A stretch of 64,000 nt of DNA from contig NC_054740.1 of NCBI RefSeq assembly GCF_018143015.1, positions 68,612,356 to 68,676,355 on the forward strand, read 5' to 3'. The DNA comes from Lytechinus variegatus (Eukaryota; Echinodermata; Echinoidea; Temnopleuroida; Toxopneustidae). Each line of letters opens with the position of its first letter. The stretch's first letter is position 1. Of the stretch, positions 1 through 12,000 are shown piece after piece. Made by a program: the position numbers and the translations under genes. A model generated the notes under the pieces. It was given only the letters and a program-made list of their open reading frames with translations, had not been told where the DNA came from and made no database searches.

Positions 1-34
1 CATCCTGGCATTGAAGGGGGCCACCGCTGTCACC
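1..34 (-). CDS. Protease exon 11 (partial): active-site serine
   Basis: After the acceptor TTACTACCAG the minus strand reads [11 protein letters not shown], the trypsin active-site serine motif. It starts in phase 0, matching the phase-0 end of the exon at 1072-1214, which stops at D-S-C-S just before this motif. The exon runs off the window. Confidence 0.88.
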
Positions 35-3000
35 CTGGTAGTAAAAAGAAAAATAAGGAAACAAGTTTTTTGTTGTCAAATCATGATATTTATTAAGGTC
101 ATTCTAACAATGTCACCATTCCTTAAAATCTGTACCTTCGGATCGCTTACTCAGTTTTCGATATCCTTAAATGGTTATTTGAAGATAGCGGAGTATAATC
201 GCAAATGTAGACAAAGAACGACAATACTCTAGGCCCTAAGTGGAATATATCTTTATATGATTATGTGTTGATATGGAACATGACCACGATGAATAACAAA
301 AAACAACTTTTTGTTGGAATTGAATAAATTGCCTCGGGGAAAAAAAACATTTTTCTCTTTCAGGAGTATGACCAAATTCATACCTTTTCATCGTACAAAC
401 TTAATTTAAATTAAAGAGTATACAAGTAAGTTTAATAACATGTCTTCCTGTTAAATGTAAATCTTTTGAGAAAAAGGGGATGGGGATAGAGAGAGGAGAA
501 AGGAAATCATAATTGTTGTGTTTCGAAGCTCATGACATAGCAAGAAACATAATCAGTATACTACCAGGTACTTAATGAAATTTATCTGAACTTATTTGGC
601 CTTGCAGTGCTTTTTCCAGTGTTGTGGGTCTCAAGGCCGGCCTCGAGACCGCAAAATCGACCTCGGCCTCCAGGACACGACTTAATCCTCGGCCTCGGAC
701 GCAATTCTCTGGTCAAGGTCGGTCGATGCCTGGTCGAGGCCGGGAGGTCGAGGCCGTAACGGAGACTCGACTTTGCAACGCACGTGTGCATGCATATACT
801 GTTCGTATCGCTCTGGCCTCGACCATTCCAGCCTTGGCCTTGTCCTTGGCTTGGGCAATCCCGCCTTGGCCTTGTCCTCGGGTAATCCGGCCTTGGCCTC
901 GGACACAACACTGGCCTTTGGCACATTCCGTTCTACAACCCTCATGATGGCAGGAACTGAAAATGCAGTTTAGATTTAGAGAATGTAAATCACATCTCAA
1001 CTTTATCACTTTTAAGTGACATCACTTTAAACCTGTGTTATTTTAAAGAAGTCAAATTAAATGCCCCTTACCGAACAAGAGTCCCTACGACCGTTTTCTT
1101 CTCCTGCACATATATGTTGATTAGTAATGGCGTGGATATCAGTGTACCACTGGCTACAAATACTCCTGTTAAACATCTGAATATTGGCGTCCATTAGATA
1201 TCTCATTGATGCTTCTGAAAGATAATCAATTGTAGATATGAACAATTATAGTAGACATAATCATCTTTCAAAGTCGATTGGATCAGGATATTGGTAAGGA
1301 CTGAAAATAAAATGTGGAAGAAATGGAAATTAGCAGGTGCACACAGTTATGAATCACCAAAAAAAAAATCCGATGAGTTAGTTTGCTTTTATTTTCTTGT
1401 GTTTGACTCGGTAGGATCTCTGCCTCGAGAAATGCAGCCATAAATCGCTATTGCAATGAGTATCAAGGTTCTTTTTCACACATTAAGACTTGAATGAAAG
1501 TTTAGCCAGTGAACCGCTTGAAACTTACGAACATCGATGTCATCAGTGCCCCATCCGCTGACGAAGCAGTTATTGAATGACGTCATTTCCGTCGTCAACG
1601 TATTGATGCAGAGAGGTTGGACGTAATCGTTGAACTCCACGGGTTCCGTAAGGCGGACTAGGGCAATGTCACCGTCATCGTTTACGGGGTTGAAGTCTGG
1701 ATTTGAAAAATGTTGGATGTTTCGCTCAACCCGGTATGGCGAGGTGTCTGTGGTGCCAGCGAGATCATTGTCCCCAAGAACGATGTTATCAAAGAATCCT
1801 CTGTTTTCGAATGAACATAATAGACAAATGTCACTTATGGAAGGAATCATGATTTCAAATTTATACGTTATAGCAATCCGCTATGGAATAACTTCCTAAA
1901 TCTAAATGCGTCTTCGATCCAAACCTCAGTTCGAACTTGGAACATTTTTCGCCGATTTGTTTCACTGAATTCAACGAAAGGCTACTCCTCGACTTTAGAA
2001 GCTCCTAGTGAGATTTGGGGTAATCTCATTTTAACCGTTTTCCAATTGCATTTTAGACAGTAATTAGTTCAGAGTTATCTAATGTAAATTTATTTTATTA
2101 ATCCTATTATACCGAAAGATTTACCCTTGTGCCATGATTGGCATCAGGATTTTGAATCATTTTGCCAACTGCCGCAGTAACATTTCCAACAGAGACCAAC
2201 TTCCAGTAGGCTGCTCTAATTATTATCAGAGTGATTCTTCCTGCTGTTGTCTCTAGATGGATGTTGCAAAAAATTATTTGAAATAAACTGGAAATTTCAA
2301 ATGCTGCTTTACAATTGATATACCAGCTGTAGCAATATCATTTTTCGCTTCTTGCTCCAAGAAGCATATCAGCAATCAAGAATAAATTTGCAATTAATAA
2401 TCATTTGCAGACCGAATAAATCGACTTGCAATTGATTGCAAGTGTCTTGCAACACCCCATAACCTATTGTAGATGCATGTCTTGGATTTTACTAGGTAGG
2501 TGTTTTTACAAGGTATATAATTATAAATGTCGTGGTACTTACACACAATGAGCAGCCGTAATGGCCCATTCTTGATGTATCAAGACGGCGCCACACTGGT
2601 GTGATCTTCCGCTCCGAAGCGAACCCATCCACGGCCACTTCCCGTTTGGTGCTAGAGTCCCACCAACGATTCGGGCTGTACCACCGGTAGTGCTATCATT
2701 CAGTGCTGATGGAGCACCACACGTATCTATCGATTGAGAGAGGGATAAACGTGGTTGATGACCAAAAACAAGAAAGGTTAACGAAACAACCAACGAGGAT
2801 GTTACCCATGACTGGTAAGCTGATTTCTTTTCGAAAAGACCACCCATGTCCCTCCATCTGTCTTTATTTGGTACCCAAGCCACATCCCACCCATGTCTTT
2901 GTTTCGACTTGGCACCATCAGTTACATTATTAGACAATCAAATACGTAAACTGTGTAGATTGTCCATTAAAAACACTTTACTAGTCAGGTCCAGATTTTC

Positions 3001-6000
3001 AAAGTGTGCTCAGAAAAAGTTCTTGAGGCATTTTGTGTTAATGTTGATTTATCAATAGTTTTGAGGTAATTCAGGGGTGCTGAATCCAAAAATGTTGTTT
3101 GCCAAACTTCATTCCGACGTTTTCATCAAAAAATCGGTAAAAAAAATGGCGATATCTAGAATGCGGTTTCCCCTATTAAATCATTTCTATGGGTGATTAT
3201 GTTCCAGAAATTATGGTCTATGCTATATTTTTTATATCCAGGGATGCAGACCTCAAACTTCCGATTGATTCGTCAGCCATCTTTAATTCCGAGATGGCTG
3301 CCATGATTCACGGTTGTTGATTAATGAATGAAATGGACAAATATTTGATATTTTGAGGGGGAAGTTGGCAAAACCATATTGTGATAACTTCAAATTGTTC
3401 GCCGTTTTTTCCTCACCAGCATAACAGACGGCAGCAATCACTTTGGCGGCGGCAAAGTCAACATAAAATCTTATCGAATGTTAAGTTTTTGAATTGTCAA
3501 AACTCCTTCTTAATAGGTATCTATTTGATGAAACTATGGGTTAAACAAAATCTATTGAGACAGGTTATAGTATGAAGAAAATGTCATCCGGGATACCTGG
3601 AAATCCAAGATGGCGTCCAGAACAGTATTCGTAGTACTATCAACCCCAAAATTTAAAGTAAATCATCTATTGCTTACTCTAGCGTCAAAAAATTAGACAA
3701 AAATCTGTTTACAAGATTGACAGTGAGTGTGCCAGAGAATCCAATGACCTTTTAAAATGGCGTCTATAATGGCGTCAACAAAAAAGAACATCATGGTTCA
3801 AAGGGAAAAATGTACATTGAAAAACTGTCAAGGTTTGTCAGTGGTGCCGATTGTCAAAAAAATCACGATGGGTTAAAAAAAATGGTTGCTGTTTCTTAAA
3901 AATTTGATGCAACGTGCATAAATAAAATGTGTAGCAGTGACATTTTTGTGTCTTTCCCTAGCATGATTTCAAGGGTCAAATTATAAAGTTTGTGACTAAT
4001 TACAAGGATATGCTGCTGTCCATTTTATCAAAACATTGAAGGCTCGCAAATTTGCATTCAAGTTGGCCCCCATTGATACAAAAATGGCACAACTTCATTA
4101 TTATCCCATGTATAGACATTATTTTGGTGTATCTGTTATTTTTAAGGCTCATAAAACAAGTGTTACAAGTTACAAAATTAGACCATGGTGCAACAATACG
4201 TAAAAACCGACCGAAAAACATAATTGGGTACACTTTCACCTAAAAAGTACTATAACTCACTGATAAATAATTCAAGACAAGACACTTAAGTGCTGCTGAC
4301 TGTCCTAAGGTTTCATGAGTCAGGAACAGCAGTCACTTTTACGTAATTTTAGAAGTCATTACTGATTTTTTAGACATAAAATTAAACTGACTATTCTTGT
4401 TACTTGCGCAGATGGCGCGTTTCCGTTTTACACCCTGGCGAAGGCATTTTCCGGAAAAGTAGCCAAAAAGCGACTAGTGAAGAGTCTACACACGTCGCTG
4501 GTTGCATGCAGCGTGCGACACAGGCGAGTCCACCACCGCATGCAATTTGCACAGTTACTGATCAGAGCACAGAGTTCCTCGGCACTTCATGTACAGAGAG
4601 AGCGGCAGTCAGGAGTCAAATCCGAACATGCTTTTGCAGTCGCGTTGTTTATGATAGTTTTTTTTCTAAAAATAAATTATTAACTAAATGAATAGAATGA
4701 CAGACAAAATAAAATAAAACCCAGATACTTATAATGGAAAGACAAATAGAAGTTTGATGGATTGATACACTTAGAAGCTGCCGAAAGATAGATATAGAAG
4801 ACTGATAAATAGACAGAGACAAGATATACAGATATACAGTGCGTATCAAAAAAAAGTTTACACTTTGAAAAAATCCTGTAAAATTATGCGTTAGTAATTT
4901 CTCGAAGATTTTGCCACAGTTTAACATTGGTACAGGTCCATTAAAGCAAATAACGATATAACTGTCGAAAAATATTTCTGCTTGAGTGAGCACCACTTAA
5001 TTTTGAATAGTGAAAAATGATTTGCGCAGAACATTGAAATAGTAATGCGAATAAAAGTAGACCGTAATCATGAAGAACACATGGAATTTAGCTAGTAAAA
5101 TTAATTTGAAGATATCTTCTACCTTGTTAGACTTGTTTCCTTGCCCAAAACACTTCGAAGAGTGCATTTCACCCCACCCCACTACCCCATACACCGAGCC
5201 CATCGTGACGATATTTGCTTTACACTGAGGTGTGATTTACATGGAATGGCTTAAGCTTGATTTCCATTATGTTTATCATTGGTAAACTCGAGAATAGTTT
5301 GGAGAAACAAGTATTAAATGAAAAATGAAATGTAATCCCACTTTCAATTATAAAAACTTAGTGAAAAAATGCTGGAGATGTCTGATATAAACTTTTCTTC
5401 AGATTCAGTTATGTCCTCAGATCCAGCTGGCGCAAATAGGGTAAAGGTTGTGCTTAATAAGAGTTGAAATTTCACTATGAGTGGCAAACTTGTTACAAAA
5501 TGCTGGAATGTATCCGTTTTATTTCAAATGACTTAAAGTGCAAGGGAAATGTATGATAAATCTTTTGTAGGGTAAGTTTGATTTCGTCCTTTCCCCTTGA
5601 CACAGCATGAAAACGAGCATTTCTGCGCGAACAGATTTCTGCGAGCTTTACAGAAATGGACAGTGCTCACTAAAGAGTAACATTCTGACAAAATTTTTAC
5701 TTTCATTGGATAGATGAGACCAAAACCTAAGATTATATGTGCAAAAATTACCCACATGTTGTATGCTTTTAAATTCCCCAGACTTTTTCACACTGTAAAC
5801 TTTTTTTTGATACGCACTGTATAGATAGATAGATAGATAGAAATAGAGAGAGAGGAAGAGAGAGAGAGGTGGATAGATAGATAGAAAGAGAGAGAAAGCG
5901 GGAGAGATGGATGGATAGAAAGATAAATAGAGAGAGAGGGGGAGAGACAGAGAGGTCGATATATAGAGGGAGCGAGAGGGGGAGAGAGAGAAAGAGAGAG

Positions 6001-9000
6001 AGAAGGATAGATAGATAGAGAGAGGGAGAGATGTTGTAGATAAAAATATGGACGGACAAAGAGAAAGCGAGAAAAAAAGACAGACAGAATGATGCTAGAG
6101 AATTAAGGAGATAGATAGATAGATAGAAAGATAAAGAATGAGAGAGACAGAGAAGGTAGACAAATTAACAGATAGATATATAGATATAGAGAAAGACAGA
6201 CAGATGGATAGATAGATGAGAGATAGAGAGAGATATTTTATAATTAAAGAATGAGAGAGACAGAGAAGATTATTAACAGATAGATCGATACTCTAGTTAA
6301 AAAATAGATAGAGAGAAATAGAGAAAGACAGACAGATGGATGGATAGATAGAGATAGAGAATTTGAGATAGATAGATGTTAGATAAAGAATGAGAGAGAC
6401 AGAGAAGATTATTAGATAGATAGATACTGCAGTTATAGAGATAGAATTTGAGAGATAGATATATAGACAGATAGAGAGAAAGACAGACATCAGCAAATCG
6501 GCAAGGCAAATGATCAAGGCAGACATTCGTATTGAACCTGGAGAGTATAAGCTCAGTTGCATTTGCAAGTACGGTATGTTCTGTTCGGTGCGGACTTTGG
6601 ATCGCGCGCCCAGCTGATTCTTCACTAGTCGCTTTTTGGCTACTTTTCCGGAAAATGCCTTCGCCAGGGTGTAAAACGGAAACGCGCGTCCAGATGTATT
6701 ATTTGATCCTTCGAACCACAATAGCGTAGACATCAAATATTTTTTCATATTACTATGTGATGGGACTCATTGAGTCGCAATTTGGAAGCCATTTTGAGGT
6801 TTTAGGCAAAATGGACTACTTCATACCATTGAAACTGATACAAGATTATTATTTAACCCTTTAAATCATAATGTAGACGTAAAAAATCATATCAACTAGG
6901 TGGATTATAAATGAACTATGTCAAATTTGAAGTAAAAGCAGTCATCTTTGACTCCTCCTCTTGGAATTCTGGACATACAGGACCATTGATTGTCCTTGTA
7001 ACTTATTCTCATGTAATACTTGACCCTTTAAATCAAGGGTTAGACAACATCATCATATATCCCAGGTGGATATTGAACAAACTATGTCAGATTTTTGTTA
7101 ACAACAACCATTTTAGACTCCATTTTGGAAGCCATCTTGGATTTTTGAACATGGTGAAACACTGAATATCCTTGTAGCTTGTCTTAATGTATTACTTAAC
7201 CCTTTAAACCATGGGTTAAAGACCAAAATCATATACCCCAGGCGGATATTAAACAAACTATGTCATTTTTGGCTAAAAACAATTATTGTAAACTCCAATT
7301 TTGGAAGCCATCTTTATTTTGTTTTGACATACTGGAACCACTAAGTGTCATTGTAACTAATCCCAATGTAATATTCGACCCTTTGAACCATGGGTTATAC
7401 ACGATAATCATATTCTCCAGGCGGTTATTGAACAAACTGTGTCGGTTTGTAATTGATGACAGACATTTTAAACTCCATTTTTGCAAACCAACTTGGATTT
7501 TTGGACATACAGGACCAATGACTGTGTCCTTGTAACTTTTCCTGACGTATTACTTGACCCTTTAAACCATTGATTAGACACCAAAATCATATTTCCCAGC
7601 CGGATATTAAACAAATTATGTCTGTTTTTAGGGGTTTTAGATAACAACTGCAATTTAAGACTCAAATTTTGACAGCTATCTTGGATTTTTTACATATATT
7701 GGATCGCTGACTGCCCTTGTTACCTACCCCAAATTACTTCTTGGGCTTTAATACAACCATTGAATAAAACCAGAATTAAAGACACCAAAATAGGAAATAG
7801 ATGAATTGTGAATATTTAGGCTATGGGGCCATTTTACACGCCATCTTGAATTTCGAAGTAACCTGGAGTGTTAGTGTTCACTCTACCTGTATCAGTAGAC
7901 ATTTTACCCCTTATACCATTGAATAAGCATCGGAAAGGGATGCCTAGGTTGAAAAAAGAGTTTGGTTATGTTACTTTTCAGTGAATGGCGGTCATCTTAG
8001 ATGCCATCCTGAAAATACCACTTTCCCGGATGCGGATTCTGGTAGATTTTTAATATGTTATTCCTGACATCAAATAGTACCAGAAAAAGTTGACAAACAT
8101 TTTTGTTGCAGGTTTTGGGGGGTTAAAGAGAGAAAAAATGCTTCAAAATGGCAGCCATATTGTTTTGCAATTTTGAGGATTTTAACATAAACTTCAACGT
8201 TGGCAAACAGCATATTTGGACTCAGCGCCTTCATATTATGTTAAAACACTTCTTAATTCAGCATTAACACGATTTGCCCACGGCAGCCTACTTTTCTCAA
8301 ATCCGGACTTGACTATACAAGTTTAGGCTATTCATCCGATGAAAAAGAAGAATCCTCTTATTTTAAATCACCATCACTTTATGATATGCATCATTAAGAC
8401 AATGACCCTCGCCTATTTCGGATGGAAACTTAAACCATCACCCGCTGTTTCTTAGTCGTTCCCAGGCCCCTGATTTAGACCCATCACCATCACCCATCAC
8501 AAAGGGGATCTGAAAGTCAAATGAAATTCAAAGATACCTGGTAAAGCCGGATGAATCTTTGGTTGTCTTGTAACATTCGCTTCCATTCCTGAGGTTGTCG
8601 ATGACGATGACCTCGTGTTTGTATTTGAGGATGTGGAGCCGTCTGCGGTCGTTTGTGTGGCGGGATCGGTTGACCGTTGGGAAGCTGTTGTCAGAGTAGT
8701 AAGTGAACTGTTAGTAGGAGATACAGTAGCTGTTGTAGCTTCTGTTGTTAACATTGATGATACTGTCCTAGTGATTGAAGGGCTGGTAGTGTCTGATGAT
8801 ACCGGAAGTGAAGTCAACGTTGACGTACCATTAAAAGTACGTGTTGAATGGTCTGCTTCCGTTGAAGATGTTGTAGATTGAATCACAGGTGATGTAATGG
8901 TAGCATCGACTGTGGACGGTGGAATGCTTAAGTTGTTTACGGTCGTGGGTGATACTGAAGTCAGATTTGCTAAATTGGTACCTACAGTCTGTGAATCAGT

Positions 9001-12000
9001 TGGAAATGATTGAGCTGTCCGATGATCCGTGCCGGTTGTGTCATCAATCATTGTTGATGCTGTGGCTGCTACCTCGCTTGTTGAGGGAGGTGGGGATGAA
9101 GTGATCGATTGGGGAGACATTGTAATTACTTTGGTAGTTGGAAATGCTGGTGCTTGTGAGGAAAAACCTCGAGTTGTGATCGGTATAGTTGTTGGTGCTA
9201 CTGTTCCTACAGATGTTATGGGTGTTGAGAACAATGTACTTAATGACGATATGACCTGACTAGTTACAGAATGAATTGCAGTTGTTTCTGGCGTCGATTC
9301 GACGAAGGCCGTTATCGGAGGCCTGACAGTCGTCTGACTTTGTTGATTTACTGGGGAGAAATTAGATGATTGTTACCGTATGAATAATAATAATAATAAT
9401 CTTTATAATAATAATATATATATCTATTTACGCAGGGAAGCCACGTACTTTAGTTCTGAAAACTGTTCTCCCAGCGGGCCCTGCTATTATTAGAATGATT
9501 CATTTGATAGTAACAAATACATAACACTGATGATGTTAATAATGATAAAAATGATGATAATAATAATAAGAATGATAATAATAGAAACAATGTTTCTTTC
9601 TTATATAAGCATATTATGTACCGTTTAACATCTCTTGCTACTTCCAAAGTACTTAAAAATTACCCCAGCTTTATCCCGGCAAGCCTTTTTTTACAAGCGC
9701 ACAAGCATTCAATTATGGATTTGATTCCTGCCAATTTCCCATTTACCTCATCTGGGGCGAGTAGAGGACAACGTGAATCAAATTCTTGCTGAGGGAAATT
9801 ATGCCTATAGATGGGATTCGAACCATTGACCTTTATTTCAAAGTCATGAGAACCACTGGGTCACAACGTTCCACAAATTAATTCCAGGCAATTCCAATAT
9901 AATTTGGCTTGCTTTTGGTTTCCCCATTGTCGTTTAATGAAAGACACGTAACATGATTTAATACTATGAAAGATCTGAGATATAGACATTGGCTTACCAG
10001 ATGTAAATTCTAGGGAGTCTTCTAAAATTTCAAAAGCGTCGAAGAAGCCAGAAGAAATGCCATTGCCGACTGTGACCTGCACGTCGACAATGACTTCCAT
10101 TTCCGAGACAGCATCATTCGGTGCCGAGGAAAGAAAAACTGTGAAAATTATTCGTATGCTTCCTTGTCTGATTGGTGAAAAAATAAAACAAACAGTTAAG
10201 AGTTTCTCAGCGTGGAACACATTATATTACGACTGGATAACCATGGTACAAAAGAAAATATTCACGTTCGGATAAAGTTAGGAGTTACGTAAATCGATTA
10301 GGTCAGGCGTACATGACCTTTAAAATACCAGAAAGGAACTCGATGACTGTTTACAACCTTCATCCCAGTGGTACATTCCAAAATTAATATTATCATAGAC
10401 ATTATGGTTCACAAACATAATTAGAATGAATGAAGGTGTGCAACTTTTTCTTGTTTTCAAACAAAAAGGATTAATATTCTTAGGTTGCTCTGGTTTCTGA
10501 GTCCGATGTGTTAACATTGGTGAATTTCCTATTCTCATCCATACCTTGAGGTTCTATGAGTGACACTAGTTAGGTTTTTAAAAATGCCGCAAAGTTATCT
10601 ACATCATCTATTTATTTTTTAATCCCCACGCAGTGACTATGAATGGATTATATATAAGGCTTTACAGATGTATCTCTACATGAATAATCATGGAATAGCA
10701 AACTTACTCGAAGCGCTCAACTCTCGTCCTGTCATAAATGTCTGCTAGGGAACTATTTCCAAACGATCCACTCATCTGTAAAAGAGACACAGTATTATCC
10801 ATATTAATTCATGTTGATAACATGATTGTATTTCATAGCCGTGATATTTTAAGGCAATTTCTTTGTCTATCGTAATCTTTTTCCTTCATTTTTCAAATTT
10901 TAAGTGTTTCTTGCATGCATGGTCTGCTATATCATCAAAGAGATACAGATATGTTAATATTTGGGACACAGATTCATGCAGATGCTGGAGCAGGGGCTCA
11001 TCTCACAGCTTCCGTTTAACGTTTGTACCACAGGCTTCAATGTCAGAGACACTGAATATATTCTTTAAATATATTCGGGAATTAAGAAGTTTATTACTTT
11101 ATTGATGCACAATCAATTCATCCCTCCCTATTATTGTACACGGCGAAAATAGTTGATTACATAGAAGGACACACCACTCCGGTGTTAAATTTTTGGAGTT
11201 TATATAGTTCAACACGTATGGCTCTTATACAACAGACTTGCTTTACACCTTTACACTCTTTGGTGTTATGTTCAATATCTAGGAGGTAATCTGAACACCA
11301 AATGGTGTGGTCTTTTAGGGACACCAACTAGTGTCAGTTTTAATACACTGCAAAAATATTAGTGTTAATTTCAACACCGGCCCAGTAACTACATCGGGAA
11401 ATCAAGCAAAGTGGAATGAAACATGATGTTTCAACACTAACCGGTGTTATTTAAATGCCTATCTGGTGTAAGCCCAAAGCCAAACTTGTGCTGTTTCAAG
11501 ACCTCTCTGGTATTTTCTTTGACAGGCACCGGGCTGGTGTTAAATTAACTCTGGCGTTTTGGCAGTACACCCCAGGTTTTTCAGTGTGGACATCAATTCT
11601 GGAATGGACTACCGAGCCCGGATAACGCCGTGATTTTTCATTATCACGCTGCTTGCTGATCAAAAATAAATCTTTTCCAGAATCGCCTCTCAACTTTAAT
11701 TGGGAATCTTTGGCTCGTAACTTACCGCACTAGTAAATTCATTTTCCATTTCTCTGTAAGCCGTTGATTCTGGATCGGCCAAATCTGGATGATAAGTCTC
11801 GTTCAAGAGTAAGGATCCTTCTACTGTCAACGGACCTGTGCATAAGTTTAACGGAACACACATGAAAAAAGATTAGATGTATTGAATTGTTGGCCACCTG
11901 TCCGAGGCCCTGCAGAGGCCATCGGTTGTTTATTTTGTCAAAAAGTTGTATGATATCGATATATAAAAACTCTTGAAACTGATCATCGAGTCAGCATTAT

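Larger units (their letters stand above)
4410..6696. mobile_element. Foldback-type element with about 75-bp terminal inverted repeats
   Basis: The left end (4413-4485: CGCGTTTCCGTTTTACACCC onward) is an almost exact reverse complement of the right end (about 6620-6692), sharing the phrases GCGAAGGCATTTTCCGGAAA and AAAAAGCGACTAGTGAAGA. Between them are unrelated subterminal regions, long GATA/GAGA/GACAGA tracts and a separate mariner-like MITE. No transposase frame was seen. Confidence 0.65.
2727..8537 (-). other. Intron of the protease gene, filled with repeats
   Basis: No convincing exon was seen between the mucin exon and the trypsin exons. The stretch holds diverged repeat blocks at about 3075-4240 and 6780-8260 in opposite orientation, a foldback-type element with 75-bp inverted ends (about 4410-6696), a mariner-like MITE and GATA/GAGA microsatellites. 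About 8260-8537 shows nothing recognisable. Confidence 0.6.

Noticed and set aside
2543-2937. A 132-residue frame starting MSNNV with a hydrophobic stretch, as the start of a separate protease gene
   Set aside because: A pyrimidine-rich acceptor at 2727 has the exact phase of the upstream mucin exon, and the sequence before it is not conserved protein. The membrane anchor is better explained by exon 15296-15605.
5769-6748. Minus-strand Ser/Leu/Ile/Tyr-rich frames
   Set aside because: Translation of GATA/GAGA microsatellites.
8615-9259. Plus-strand frames rich in Val/Ser over the mucin exon
   Set aside because: Shadows of the ACN/TCN-rich minus-strand coding sequence; no splice context or homology.
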